From Ensifer sp. LC163 (lineage in GTDB: Bacteria; Pseudomonadota; Alphaproteobacteria; Rhizobiales; Rhizobiaceae), in the NCBI RefSeq assembly GCF_001695855.1, contig NZ_MBSS01000002.1, forward strand, positions 111,327 to 175,326: a DNA stretch of 64,000 nucleotides, read 5' to 3'. The translations under genes and the position numbers were made by a program. Shown here piece after piece: positions 18,489-27,674 of the stretch (position 1 is the stretch's first letter; each line of letters opens with the position of its first letter). The notes beneath the pieces were generated by a model, which saw only the letters and a program-made list of their open reading frames with translations, was not told the origin of the DNA and ran no database searches.

Positions 18489-18968
18489 TTATTTGGATGA
18501 ACTACGAAGCATACCTTCGTAGATGCCTTTGTCGGCGGCGGGGATGGCAACGGCGCCGATGGTCTTGGCGTAGAAATCAACCGGCCCGGCATCACCGATG
18601 AAGGCATAGGCATGCCCGAGCGTCTTCATGGTCTCCAGCGATGCGGTCAGCAGATCGACGCCAATGCCCCGCCCTCGACTTTCGGCGGCGACCCCGGTCG
18701 GGCCGAAGAAGCCGCGCGCCGTGGTGTCGTAGCAGGCAAAACCGAGCAGCTTTCCATCCTCCACCGCGATGAGGCAGGCAATCGGCCGGCGGGAGAACGC
18801 GACGGAAACCTCGCTCGCCCAATTGTCACTGAAGTTCTGCCTTACCCACTCGACGACGAGATGCATTTCGGGCGGAAGCGCCGGACGAATGCGAATGCCG
18901 GTCGCGTCGGTTTTCCGCTTGAGATTGGCGAACGTCGGAGCATACAAGCTCACAAGCAAGTCCGGCAC
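18489..18968 (-). CDS. GNAT-family N-acetyltransferase
   Basis: Acetyl-CoA-dependent acyltransferase of 159 residues. The acetyl-CoA pyrophosphate loop is seen as VAAESRGRGIGVDLL with a preceding beta-strand GKLLGFACYD. A GTG start at 18968 is used because GGAGGA lies upstream; a longer frame to 19058 has no such site. First gene of the unit with nagZ and the DppA-F-like importer, so an amino-sugar or sugar-peptide substrate is plausible, for example re-acetylation of glucosamine units; substrate is inference. Confidence 0.82.
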   Translation of the reverse strand: MPDLLVSLYAPTFANLKRKTDATGIRIRPALPPEMHLVVEWVRQNFSDNWASEVSVAFSRRPIACLIAVEDGKLLGFACYDTTARGFFGPTGVAAESRGRGIGVDLLTASLETMKTLGHAYAFIGDAGPVDFYAKTIGAVAIPAADKGIYEGMLRSSSK

Positions 18969-19456
18969 TCCTGATCCTCCATATATTCCTTTATTAAGGA
19001 ATTGATCCCTTTGTAATGCAATATGTGTCCTCATCTCGGGTGGGTTGTCAACCGGCAATCGTGGCGATGGCGCGCGACCGCTGGCGCGTCACCATGACGG
19101 CGGCGAGAACGTTTGGCGGCGCATAGTATTGTCGCGCTACAGCGCGCCGGCTTTGGCGAATGCTCCGGCGGCGAAACGGCGAATCGTCGAGTTGGTCCCA
19201 AAAACCAATAGCTTCGAAGTCGACAAAGCGTGCACGGCTGGCATTCTCCTCAAAGTGCCGTCACGGGCCGTGTTCTTTCATTGTTCTTGTTATATTGTGA
19301 TTTACGAAAATACTAAGTTTGGCTTTTGTTCTGTTTTCGCAAGGAACCACTGTAATTATTGGGGCAAATATCCCTTTGAATTGACAGATGTTATTTTTAT
19401 TCTTGATTGAAAGAGTACAGTTTGTTCCGCTTTATTTTCTGTCACGGGTTGTTACT
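18969..19456. other. Intergenic region with an AT-rich block before nap
   Basis: 488 bases between the GNAT operon and napE. The part from about 19265 to 19440 is visibly richer in A and T than the rest of the window, with runs such as TTATTTTTATTC. It contains a TTGACA at 19381-19386 and isolated TTGAT half-sites but no convincing FNR/FixK palindrome. A 121-codon open frame at 19045-19410 has no ribosome site or recognisable content. Promoter and oxygen or nitrate control of nap are presumably here. Confidence 0.5.
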
Positions 19457-19681
19457 ATGCTTTCGGATCAACGAGACCGGGAGCCTGACGTGTCAGAGGT
19501 ACCTCCACAGCACGTGACCGAGCAGGAGCTGCGATCTCGCCGGCGTCAGGAGCTTCTGACTTTCCTTGTCCTGGCCTTCGGCATCTGGCCGCTGGTTGCC
19601 GTCGGCGTGGTCGGCGGTTACGGCTTCATCATCTGGATGCTGCAAATCGTTTACGGCCCTCCGGGCCCGCTCGGGCATTGA
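19457..19681 (+). CDS. napE: Periplasmic nitrate reductase small membrane protein NapE
   Basis: 74-residue protein with a charged cytoplasmic N-terminus and one long C-terminal membrane segment (LLTFLVLAFGIWPLVAVGVV onward), as in NapE of other alphaproteobacteria. ATG at 19457 gives the family length; a further in-frame start at 19388 would add an unrelated hydrophobic leader. First gene of napEFDABC, 8 bases before napF. Its role is not settled; it is thought to assist the membrane part of the Nap system. Confidence 0.85.
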   Translation: MLSDQRDREPDVSEVPPQHVTEQELRSRRRQELLTFLVLAFGIWPLVAVGVVGGYGFIIWMLQIVYGPPGPLGH

Positions 19682-19689
19682 GGTGATCG

Positions 19690-20184
19690 ATGGGGGCTGT
19701 GACAACCAGACGAGGATTGTTGCTCGGCCGGCAGGCAGACAGAATGCGTGTCTTGCCGCCGGGCGTCACGCTTGAAAGCTTGACATCATGCACCGGTTGC
19801 GGCCGCTGCGTGGAACAGTGTCCCACGCACATCATCTCGCTTATGGACGAGCGTCCGTCGCTCGATTTTTCAGGCGGTGAATGCACGTTCTGCGGCGATT
19901 GCGCACGGGCCTGTCCAGAGCCGGTATTCGCAGTGGAGGGCGCGGCGCGGCTTGCCCATGTCGTTGCCATCGCCGACGGCTGCCTCGCGAAAAACAACGT
20001 CGCCTGCCAATCCTGCCGCGATGCCTGTCCGCAGCAGGCGATCCGCTTTCGGCCTCGGACCGGTGGGCCGTTCCTGCCGGAGGTGGACGTCGACAGTTGC
20101 AGCGGGTGTGGTGCCTGTATCGGGATCTGCCCGGTCGGCGCCATCGGCATCGCCCAGCGGCTTGAGGAGGGCGTCCATGCCTGA
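19690..20184 (+). CDS. napF: Ferredoxin-type protein NapF
   Basis: Cytoplasmic iron-sulfur protein of 164 residues with four cysteine clusters for [4Fe-4S] centres: CTGCGRCVEQCP, CTFCGDCARACP, the region CLAKNNVACQSCRDACP, and CSGCGACIGICP. NapF acts in maturation of NapA before export. Its stop overlaps the napD start by eight bases. Confidence 0.95.
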   Translation: MGAVTTRRGLLLGRQADRMRVLPPGVTLESLTSCTGCGRCVEQCPTHIISLMDERPSLDFSGGECTFCGDCARACPEPVFAVEGAARLAHVVAIADGCLAKNNVACQSCRDACPQQAIRFRPRTGGPFLPEVDVDSCSGCGACIGICPVGAIGIAQRLEEGVHA

Positions 20185-20464
20185 TGTCCCCCGGCAATAT
20201 CATATCTCAAGCGCTGTCGTCGTCGCTCTTCCGGCGATGAAGGATGCCGTGCTTGCGGCGCTGGCGCGCATGGAAAATGTCGAGGTCTACGGACATGAGG
20301 GCGGCAAGATCGTCGTCGTCATCGAGGGAACGACTACCGGCATGCTCGGCGAATGCCTGTCGACGATCTCCGCGCTTGAGGGCGTGGTGGCGGCCAACAT
20401 GGTTTTCGAACATGTCGAAACGGAAGGAGGGACTGACGATGACCACCGAACTGACGCGGCGTGA
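20177..20464 (+). CDS. napD: NapA signal-peptide-binding chaperone NapD
   Basis: 95-residue cytoplasmic chaperone with the typical start [11 protein letters not shown] and a central SxIxALEGV-type strand ([17 protein letters not shown]). It binds the Tat signal of NapA and delays export until the cofactor is in place. The gene overlaps napF by 8 bases and napA by 26 bases. Confidence 0.93.
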   Translation: MPDVPRQYHISSAVVVALPAMKDAVLAALARMENVEVYGHEGGKIVVVIEGTTTGMLGECLSTISALEGVVAANMVFEHVETEGGTDDDHRTDAA

Positions 20465-22943
20465 CATCCTGAAGGCGCATGCGGCCGGCATCGCCGCCGC
20501 CACCGCCGGCATTGCAATGCCCGCAGCCGCTCAACCTGTGCCCGGCGGTATCAGCGCGCTCGAGATCAAGTGGTCGAAGGCGCCCTGTCGCTTCTGCGGC
20601 ACCGGCTGCGGCGTGATGGTCGGGGTCAAGCAAGGGCAGGTCGTTGCCACCCATGGCGACATGCAGGCCGAGGTCAACCGCGGCCTCAACTGCATCAAGG
20701 GCTATTTCCTCTCCAAGATCATGTACGGCTCCGACCGGCTGAAGACGCCGCTGCTGCGCAAGCTGAACGGCGCCTACAACAAGGACGGCGAGTTCGAGCC
20801 GGTGAGCTGGGACGAGGCCTTCAACGTGATGGCCGAGCAGTGCAAGAAGGTACTGAAGGAAAAGGGATCGACGGCTGTCGGCATGTTCGGTTCCGGCCAG
20901 TGGACCATCTTCGAGGGCTATGCGGCAACGAAGCTGATGCGGGCCGGGTTCCGCTCGAACAATCTCGACCCCAATGCCCGCCATTGCATGGCCTCGGCGG
21001 CCTATGCCTTCATGCGCACCTTCGGCATGGACGAGCCGATGGGCTGCTACGACGACTTCGAGCATGCGGACGCCTTCGTGCTCTGGGGCTCGAACATGGC
21101 CGAGATGCATCCGATCCTCTGGACCAGGCTTGCCGACCGTCGCCTGGGCCAGCCGCATGTGAAGGTGGCGGTCCTATCGACCTTCACTCACCGTAGCATG
21201 GACCTCGCCGATATTCCTGTCGTCTTCAAGCCCGGTACCGATCTGGCGATCCTTAACTACATCGCCAATTACATCATCGAGAAGGGGCGGGTGAACGAGG
21301 ACTTCGTCCAGAAGCACACCACCTTCATGCGCGGCGTCACCGACATCGGCTACGGCCTGCGCCCGGACAATCCGGTCGAGGTCAAGGCGGCCAACTCGTC
21401 CGACCCCGGCAAGATGGAGCCGATGGACTACGAGGCGTTCAAGGCCTTCGTGTCGGAATACACCCTGAAGAAGACGGCCGAACTGACCGGCGTCGATCCG
21501 GCCTTTCTGGAAGAGCTGGCGGAGCTTTATGCCGATCCGCAGCGCAAGGTCATGTCGCTGTGGACCATGGGCTTCAACCAGCATGTGCGCGGCGTCTGGG
21601 CGAACCAGATGGTCTACAATATCCACCTTCTGACCGGAAAGATTTCGGAACCCGGCAACAGCCCGTTCTCCCTGACGGGGCAGCCGTCCGCCTGCGGCAC
21701 GGCGCGCGAGGTCGGCACATTCGCTCACCGTCTGCCCGCAGACATGAGCGTGACCAATCCGGAGCACCGCAAACACGCCGAGGAGATCTGGCGCATTCCA
21801 CATGGGATCATCCCGGAAAAGCCCGGCTATCACGCCGTCGAGCAGGACCGGATGCTGAAGGACGGCAAGCTCAGCTTCTACTGGGTCCAGGTCAACAACA
21901 ACGTCCAGGCGGCCCCCAACACCAGCAACGAAACCTACCAGGGTTATCGGAATCCGGAGAATTTCATCGTCGTCTCGGATGCCTATCCGACGATCACGGC
22001 GATGAGCGCCGACCTCATCCTTCCAGCGGCGATGTGGGTGGAGAAGGAAGGGGCTTACGGCAATGCCGAGCGGCGGACCCATGTCTGGCATCAACTGGTG
22101 CAGGCGCCGGGTGAGGCGCGCTCAGACCTCTGGCAGATGGTCGAGTTCTCCAAGCGCTTCATCACTGACGAAGTCTGGCCCGCCGACATCCTTGCGGCCA
22201 ATCCGGAGTTCAGGGGGAAGACGCTGCATGACGTGCTGTTCCAGAACGGCGAGGTCAATCGTTTCCCATTGAGCGAAGTCAGAGGCGACTACGCCAACAA
22301 CGAGGCCGAAGCCTTCGGCTTCTATATCCAGAAGGGGCTGTTCGAGGAATACGCATCCTTCGGCCGCGGCCATGGGCACGATCTGGCGCCCTACGACCGC
22401 TATCATGAGGAGCGTGGCCTGCGCTGGCCAGTGGTCGACGGCAAGGAGACGCGCTGGCGCTATCGCGAGGGCTACGACCCCTATGTCAAAGCCGGCGAGG
22501 GCGTCAAATTCTACGGCCGCCCGGACGGCAAGGCGGTCATTCTCGCCGTGCCCTACGAGCCGCCGGCCGAATCGCCCGACGACGAATTCGACCTCTGGCT
22601 GGTGACGGGTCGGGTGCTCGAACACTGGCATTCGGGTTCGATGACGATGCGCGTGCCGGAGCTCTATCGCGCGTTTCCCGGCGCCCGCTGTTTCATGAAC
22701 GCGGACGATGCCCGCAAACGCGGCATCAATCAGGGGGCGGAGGTGCGGATCGTGTCGCGTCGCGGCGAAATCCGCTCGCGCATCGACACGCGCGGACGCA
22801 ATCGCATGCCGCCCGGCGTGATCTTCGTGCCCTGGTTCGATGCAAGCCAACTGATCAACAAGGTGACACTCGACGCAACGGATCCCATCTCCAAACAGAC
22901 GGATTTCAAAAAATGCGCAGTCAAGATCGTCTCCGTCGCTTGA
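20439..22943 (+). CDS. napA: Periplasmic nitrate reductase catalytic subunit NapA
   Basis: Molybdoenzyme reducing nitrate to nitrite in the periplasm; 834 residues from the ATG at 20439, which follows GGAGG and gives the Tat signal [12 protein letters not shown]. The [4Fe-4S] cysteines are Cys50, Cys53, Cys57 and Cys85; the molybdenum-ligating cysteine is Cys183 in NARHCMASA. The C-terminal molybdopterin-dinucleotide domain is complete ([16 protein letters not shown]). Matures with NapD and NapF, and receives electrons through NapB and NapC. Confidence 0.98.
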   Translation: MTTELTRRDILKAHAAGIAAATAGIAMPAAAQPVPGGISALEIKWSKAPCRFCGTGCGVMVGVKQGQVVATHGDMQAEVNRGLNCIKGYFLSKIMYGSDRLKTPLLRKLNGAYNKDGEFEPVSWDEAFNVMAEQCKKVLKEKGSTAVGMFGSGQWTIFEGYAATKLMRAGFRSNNLDPNARHCMASAAYAFMRTFGMDEPMGCYDDFEHADAFVLWGSNMAEMHPILWTRLADRRLGQPHVKVAVLSTFTHRSMDLADIPVVFKPGTDLAILNYIANYIIEKGRVNEDFVQKHTTFMRGVTDIGYGLRPDNPVEVKAANSSDPGKMEPMDYEAFKAFVSEYTLKKTAELTGVDPAFLEELAELYADPQRKVMSLWTMGFNQHVRGVWANQMVYNIHLLTGKISEPGNSPFSLTGQPSACGTAREVGTFAHRLPADMSVTNPEHRKHAEEIWRIPHGIIPEKPGYHAVEQDRMLKDGKLSFYWVQVNNNVQAAPNTSNETYQGYRNPENFIVVSDAYPTITAMSADLILPAAMWVEKEGAYGNAERRTHVWHQLVQAPGEARSDLWQMVEFSKRFITDEVWPADILAANPEFRGKTLHDVLFQNGEVNRFPLSEVRGDYANNEAEAFGFYIQKGLFEEYASFGRGHGHDLAPYDRYHEERGLRWPVVDGKETRWRYREGYDPYVKAGEGVKFYGRPDGKAVILAVPYEPPAESPDDEFDLWLVTGRVLEHWHSGSMTMRVPELYRAFPGARCFMNADDARKRGINQGAEVRIVSRRGEIRSRIDTRGRNRMPPGVIFVPWFDASQLINKVTLDATDPISKQTDFKKCAVKIVSVA

Positions 22944-23413
22944 AGCGACCAGAATGGATGGTTGTTACCATCGGCCTCGCGCTGTTTGCCGCGACGACGG
23001 CGATTGCCCAGGTCGTCCAGCAAATGGTGCCGCAGCTTGAAGGTCCGACACCGCAGATGGAAACCGGGGCCGCCGCGACCTTGCCGAAATGGGTGGTCGA
23101 CGACAAGCGCAAGATGCGCGCCTATCCGGACCAGCCGCCGATCATCCCGCATTCGATCGAGGGCTACCAGCTTTCAGTCAATACCAATCGCTGTCTCTCC
23201 TGCCACAAGCGCGAGTTCACGCAGGATAGCGGCGCGCCGATGATCAGCGTGACGCATTACATGACGCGCGATGGGCAGATGATCGCCGACGTTTCGCCGC
23301 GGCGCTATTTCTGCACGGCGTGCCATGTGCCGCAGGCGGATGTTCGCCCGCTGGTCGACAATGTCTTCAAGGACATGAGTGAACTTGGCGTCAAGCCGGC
23401 CGGAAGCGAGTGA
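22913..23413 (+). CDS. napB: Periplasmic nitrate reductase cytochrome c subunit NapB
   Basis: Dihaem periplasmic cytochrome of 166 residues with an N-terminal signal anchor ([17 protein letters not shown]) and haem-binding motifs CLSCH (94-98) and CTACH (134-138). It passes electrons from NapC to NapA. The chosen start at 22913 overlaps the end of napA by 31 bases; a start at 22958 would leave a shorter signal peptide. Confidence 0.95.
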   Translation: MRSQDRLRRLKRPEWMVVTIGLALFAATTAIAQVVQQMVPQLEGPTPQMETGAAATLPKWVVDDKRKMRAYPDQPPIIPHSIEGYQLSVNTNRCLSCHKREFTQDSGAPMISVTHYMTRDGQMIADVSPRRYFCTACHVPQADVRPLVDNVFKDMSELGVKPAGSE

Positions 23414-23417
23414 GCCC

Positions 23418-24113
23418 ATGGAGCGGATCCGAAGACTTGTCCTATGGGCGTGGCGACTTGTCAGCACGCCGGCGGGAACGCTGAGCCTTGGTTTTCTGAC
23501 GTTGGGCGGCTTCATTGGAGGTGTGATGTTCTGGGGGGCCTTCAATACGGCGCTCGAGATCACCAATACGGAGAAGTTCTGCACCTCCTGTCACGAGATG
23601 AAAGACAATGTCTATGAGGAACTGACGCGCACGATCCATTTCTCCAATCGCTCCGGCGTGCGCGCGTCCTGTCCCGACTGCCATGTACCGCACCAGTGGA
23701 CCGACAAGATCGCCCGCAAGATGCAGGCGTCGAAGGAGGTCTGGGGCAAGATCTTCGGTACCATCAACACACGCCCCAAATTTCTCGAAAAGCGGCTCGA
23801 GCTGGCCCAGCACGAGTGGGCCCGGCTGAAGGCGAACGACAGCCTGGAATGCCGCAACTGCCATTCCTCCGTTGCCATGGACCTGCAGAAGCAGACGGAG
23901 CGTGCGGCCACCATTCACACGCGCTATCTGCTGTCCGGCAAAGCGACCTGCATCGACTGCCACAAGGGCATCGCCCATGAACTGCCGAACATGCAGGGCA
24001 TCGATCCCGGCTGGAAGATGCCGAAGGAGCTGGAAGGCTCAAGCACGACCGGCCTGACACCGATCGACGATCTTCGCCGAGCGATGATGGAGCTTCACGC
24101 CAGCAGCCTTTGA
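23418..24113 (+). CDS. napC: Membrane-anchored tetrahaem cytochrome NapC (NapC/NirT family)
   Basis: Quinol dehydrogenase of 231 residues: one N-terminal membrane anchor (about residues 20-42) and four haem motifs CTSCH (55-59), CPDCH (85-89), CRNCH (145-149) and CIDCH (178-182). It draws electrons from the quinol pool to NapB. ATG at 23418 lies 4 bases after napB. The operon ends here; no napG, napH or napK is present. Confidence 0.96.
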   Translation: MERIRRLVLWAWRLVSTPAGTLSLGFLTLGGFIGGVMFWGAFNTALEITNTEKFCTSCHEMKDNVYEELTRTIHFSNRSGVRASCPDCHVPHQWTDKIARKMQASKEVWGKIFGTINTRPKFLEKRLELAQHEWARLKANDSLECRNCHSSVAMDLQKQTERAATIHTRYLLSGKATCIDCHKGIAHELPNMQGIDPGWKMPKELEGSSTTGLTPIDDLRRAMMELHASSL

Positions 24114-24153
24114 TCGTCGCTTCCGGCAAAAGTGCCGCGAAGGCATTGATCCC

Positions 24154-24522
24154 TCAGGCGGTCGGCCTGGTGATGATGAAGAGGGCCGGGAGCAGCATCG
24201 CCGCGGCGACGACCGCCGCGAGGGACAGGCTCGGTTTGCTGGCAATGCAGAAAAAGACGAAGCTCGTGACCATCAGGGCGACGGCGGCGGTCTTTGCCCG
24301 TGCCGGTATCGCACGTTTATCCCGCCACAGCCGCAAGGAGGGGCCAAGGGTCGGGTGCTCCAGCAGCCAGCGTTCAAGTCGCGGCGACGCGCGAGCAAAC
24401 AGGCCCGCCGCCAGGAGCAGAAAGGGTGTGGTTGGCAAGACGGGCAGAAAGATGCCGGCGACGGCAAAGCCAACCATCAACCATCCGAGACCAAGACAGA
24501 GCAGCCGAAGAGGAAGGTTCAT
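24154..24522 (-). CDS. DUF454 (YbaN-like) small inner-membrane protein
   Basis: 122-residue membrane protein with the family signature GWLMVGFAVAGIFLPVLPTTPFLLLAAGLFARASPRLERWL in its first half (two helices and the PVLPTTPF turn) and two further helices. Function is unknown; in some bacteria the family is near haem or iron genes. It converges on napC with 40 bases between and follows the DUF2161 gene by 19 bases on the same strand. Confidence 0.85.
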   Translation of the reverse strand: MNLPLRLLCLGLGWLMVGFAVAGIFLPVLPTTPFLLLAAGLFARASPRLERWLLEHPTLGPSLRLWRDKRAIPARAKTAAVALMVTSFVFFCIASKPSLSLAAVVAAAMLLPALFIITRPTA

Positions 24523-24541
24523 ATGTGCTCTCCGCGCCAGG

Positions 24542-25297
24542 TCAGTTTTCGGAACATGTTGATATCGCTGCCGCCTCTTTCTGGCCGAGTACCGGATCCT
24601 GCGGCCAGCGCCGAAGCGCTTCCGCGCCCAGTTCTGTCAACGCGTAGACGCCGCGGTCGACACGTTCGAACCATCCATAGACATTGCCGAGCAGGATCTT
24701 GGCCGCATCGGGTGCAGCTTCGCGCAGGTCGCGCGGGCGCAGATGGCCATTTTGCAAAGCGGCCGCGCAGGCAAGCGCCTGCTGGCGGTAGGCGGTCATG
24801 ATCGGCGCGCGCGAGCCACCGCCGAGCGTCGGGTCGCCCTTGCGACGGCGGTGCTCCTTGATGAGACGCGCTCTCTTTTTCAGGTTCTTGCGTGGCATGG
24901 CGGCGGATGCTGCGACAATCACATCGACCGTGCCATCGTCGGCGACGGCGAGCATGCCGAAACCGAGCCGGCGGCAGAGATCGCGAAAGCGGCGATCGCT
25001 TTCCCGTCCCTTGCCCTTGGCCGAGACGCGCGCTGCGATCCAAACTTCGTCACCGGCATTGGCTCGATCCACTGCCTGTAATACCAGTTCCAGATTGAAC
25101 GTCAGCTTGAGTTCGCAGATGACGACGAGCGGCGGCTCGTCGTCGCTGAGCGCAAGGATATCGCAGCCTCCGATCTCGCCCTTTACGGAGTATCCCGCTT
25201 CTTCGAGGAAGCGCTTGATCGGAAGATAGAGTGTTGTCTCCAAGCGGATGGGTTCCTGGCGAGGTCGAAGGCGGTTCGTCTTGGCAAACGCCGCCAT
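24542..25297 (-). CDS. DUF2161 protein, PD-(D/E)XK nuclease-like fold
   Basis: 251-residue cytoplasmic protein. The N-terminal half has the restriction-nuclease-like core: GGCDILAL (catalytic Asp) and VVICELKLTFNLELVLQAVDR (E-x-K pair). A basic linker (MPRKNLKKRARLIKEHRRRKGDPTLGGGSRAPI) leads to a C-terminal winged-helix-like part ending in LGAEALRRWPQ. Annotated elsewhere as a phosphodiesterase of unknown role. ATG at 25297 is used; an upstream TTG is in frame. Paired with the DUF454 gene downstream. Confidence 0.8.
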   Translation of the reverse strand: MAAFAKTNRLRPRQEPIRLETTLYLPIKRFLEEAGYSVKGEIGGCDILALSDDEPPLVVICELKLTFNLELVLQAVDRANAGDEVWIAARVSAKGKGRESDRRFRDLCRRLGFGMLAVADDGTVDVIVAASAAMPRKNLKKRARLIKEHRRRKGDPTLGGGSRAPIMTAYRQQALACAAALQNGHLRPRDLREAAPDAAKILLGNVYGWFERVDRGVYALTELGAEALRRWPQDPVLGQKEAAAISTCSEN

Positions 25298-25488
25298 CGT
25301 CGTTTGTTTCGGCAAGGTAGAGCGGTTGCCCCGACATGCAGATATCCCCGATCCGCGACTTTGTCATCCGGTTGGCTGTTCGCAGCGCGGTGGTACGTTG
25401 TGCTTCGTCTTAACTTTATGGTGTGCTAATATTGCTGCGTGGGAGGCCTTCGCCGGAAGGCGCCCGGTATCCGAGGCTTTGACGACAG

Positions 25489-26853
25489 ATGTTGCGAATC
25501 CTCACTTTGTTGCTGTCGCTGATTTCGATATTCGTGTTTCCAGCCGCGTCCGCGCCAGAAACCGAGCGGGTTGTCTTGGTGCTGCAGCTCAAGGGCGCGA
25601 TCGGCCCGGCAACGGCCGAATACATCAGGCGCGGATTGCAGAAGGCCAATGATCGGCAGCTGCCGCTTGCCATTCTTGAAATGGATACGCCCGGTGGTCT
25701 CGATACCTCGATGCGCGAGATCATCCAGGCGATTCTCGCATCTTCGGTGCCGGTGGCGAGTTTTGTTGCCCCAAGTGGAGCGCGCGCCGCAAGCGCAGGT
25801 ACCTATATCCTCTATGCAAGCCATATCGCCGCCATGGCGCCGGGAACCAATCTCGGAGCTGCGACACCGATAGCCATCGGCGGAGACATGTTCGGCGGAC
25901 AAAAGGATGAGCGCGCCGACGAGAGCGACAAAGACAAAGCCGCCAAGCCGCAGCCAACGCAGACCGCGAGCGAAGCCAAGCTCGTCAACGATGCTGTGGC
26001 CTATATCCGCGGACTTGCCGAGTTGCGGGGGCGCAATGCCGATTGGGCCGAGCGGGCCGTCCGCGAGGCGGAAAGCCTGTCGGCAGCGGCTGCCGTTCAA
26101 CAGAAGGTCGTCGATTTCACTGCTGTTTCCGTCGACGATCTGCTGAAACAGGCGCAGGGACGGACTGTCCGTATCGGGGAAGCGGATGTGGTCCTCGAAA
26201 CCGCAGGTCTCATGCCAGAGGATTTCGTGCCGGATTGGCGGACGCGGCTGCTATCGGTCATAACGGACCCGAACATTGCGGTCATTCTGATGATCATCGG
26301 CATCTATGGACTGATCTTCGAGTTCCTGACACCAGGATCCGTGGTGCCCGGCACCGTCGGTGGGATAAGCCTGCTGCTCGGTCTCTACGCGTTGGCCGTT
26401 CTGCCGGTCAGCTATGCCGGTGTCGGGTTGATACTGCTCGGCATGGGCCTGTTGGTTGCGGAGGCACATGCGCCTTCTCTCGGCGTGCTCGGCGTCGGCG
26501 GCGCCCTGGCGCTGGTGCTCGGTGCGGCAATTCTCTTCGATACCGAGACACCGGGGCTGCAGGTGTCCTGGCCCGTTCTGGCCGGGCTTGGCATTGCCAG
26601 CCTCGGCTTCAGCGCACTGGTCGGTCGTCTTGCGTTCGGTTCCCGCCGCCGTGCGGTCGTCACCGGCGGTGAGCAGATGATCGGAATCCCGGGCAAGGTC
26701 GATAGTTGGACCGGCGCCAGCGGCTATGTCATTGCCCACGGCGAGCGCTGGCAGGCCGTCAGCAGCCAGGCGTTGGATGCGGGCGAAAATGTGAAGGTTA
26801 TAGGCCGTAACGGGCTGACGCTTGAGGTCGCGCGCGACGAGGCAAAGGGCTGA
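25489..26853 (+). CDS. NfeD-family membrane serine protease
   Basis: 454 residues: signal/anchor (1-21), ClpP-like protease domain with substrate strand MDTPGGLDTSM (65-75), candidate nucleophile Ser102 in AASAGTYI and candidate base Lys164 (SEAKLVNDAV), a helical linker, four or more membrane helices from about 260 (AVILMIIGIYGLIFEFLTPG) and a C-terminal NfeD OB-fold soluble domain (GKVDSWTGASGYVIAHGERW). It cleaves slipin C-termini in studied archaeal homologs. Forms an operon with the slipin gene 26 bases downstream. Confidence 0.9.
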   Translation: MLRILTLLLSLISIFVFPAASAPETERVVLVLQLKGAIGPATAEYIRRGLQKANDRQLPLAILEMDTPGGLDTSMREIIQAILASSVPVASFVAPSGARAASAGTYILYASHIAAMAPGTNLGAATPIAIGGDMFGGQKDERADESDKDKAAKPQPTQTASEAKLVNDAVAYIRGLAELRGRNADWAERAVREAESLSAAAAVQQKVVDFTAVSVDDLLKQAQGRTVRIGEADVVLETAGLMPEDFVPDWRTRLLSVITDPNIAVILMIIGIYGLIFEFLTPGSVVPGTVGGISLLLGLYALAVLPVSYAGVGLILLGMGLLVAEAHAPSLGVLGVGGALALVLGAAILFDTETPGLQVSWPVLAGLGIASLGFSALVGRLAFGSRRRAVVTGGEQMIGIPGKVDSWTGASGYVIAHGERWQAVSSQALDAGENVKVIGRNGLTLEVARDEAKG

Positions 26854-26879
26854 CGCACGTGGTAGAAGGAGCAAAGATC

Positions 26880-27653
26880 ATGGACATGTTCGGGAGCCTT
26901 GCTCCCTATCTCGCGATCCTGTTGTTCGTCCTGATCGTCATCGCCTATGCGATCCGGATCCTGCGCGAATACGAACGCGGTGTTGTCTTTACCCTCGGCC
27001 GCTTCACGGGCGTGAAAGGGCCGGGGCTGATCCTGCTTCTTCCCTATGTCCAGCAGATGGTGCGGGTCGATCTGAGAACCCGCGTGCTCGACGTTCCCAG
27101 CCAGGACGTCATCTCGCATGACAACGTTTCGGTCCGCGTCAGCGCGGTTATTTATTTCCGGGTGATCGATGCCGAAAAATCGACGATCCAGGTCGAGGAT
27201 TTCATGATGGCGACCAGCCAGCTCGCCCAGACGACGTTGCGCTCGGTGCTTGGCAAGCACGACCTCGACGAGATGCTGGCGGAGCGCGACCGGCTGAACG
27301 AAGATATCCAGAAGATCCTCGACAGCCAGACAGACGCCTGGGGCATCAAGGTGGCCACGGTCGAGATCAAGCATGTCGACATCAACGAAAGCATGGTCCG
27401 CGCCATCGCACGCCAGGCGGAGGCGGAGCGGGAACGTCGCGCCAAGGTCATCAACGCCGAGGGCGAACAGCAGGCGGCAGCCAAACTGCTCGAGGCCGCC
27501 GAAATCCTTGCCCGGCAACCTCAAGCCATGCAGCTGCGCTATCTCAGCACCTTGAACGTGATCGCTGGGGAAAAGAACTCGACGATCGTGTTCCCGTTCC
27601 CGATGGAGCTCGTCAATCTGTTGACGGCCAAAGTCGACAAGCCGGCGAGCTGA
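26880..27653 (+). CDS. Slipin/stomatin-like SPFH membrane scaffold protein
   Basis: 257 residues from the ATG at 26880, preceded by GAAGGAG. One N-terminal membrane segment (ILLFVLIVIAYAIRIL), then the SPFH/PHB domain (YERGVVFTLGRFTGVKGPGL, VDLRTRVLDVPSQDVISHDNV) and a coiled-coil tail rich in Ala and Glu (RQAEAERERRAKVINAEGE). Substrate and partner of the upstream NfeD protease; together they form membrane microdomains and act in membrane quality control or stress. Confidence 0.92.
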   Translation: MDMFGSLAPYLAILLFVLIVIAYAIRILREYERGVVFTLGRFTGVKGPGLILLLPYVQQMVRVDLRTRVLDVPSQDVISHDNVSVRVSAVIYFRVIDAEKSTIQVEDFMMATSQLAQTTLRSVLGKHDLDEMLAERDRLNEDIQKILDSQTDAWGIKVATVEIKHVDINESMVRAIARQAEAERERRAKVINAEGEQQAAAKLLEAAEILARQPQAMQLRYLSTLNVIAGEKNSTIVFPFPMELVNLLTAKVDKPAS

Positions 27654-27674
27654 TCGCGTTCGGAGCGTCGATCG

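Noticed and set aside
19045..19410. Possible small gene upstream of nap
   Set aside because: No ribosome site, no domain pattern, and the composition shifts into the AT-rich block halfway through.
19265..19456. FNR/FixK box for nap
   Set aside because: Only single TTGAT half-sites occur; no TTGAT-N4-ATCAA palindrome was found by eye.
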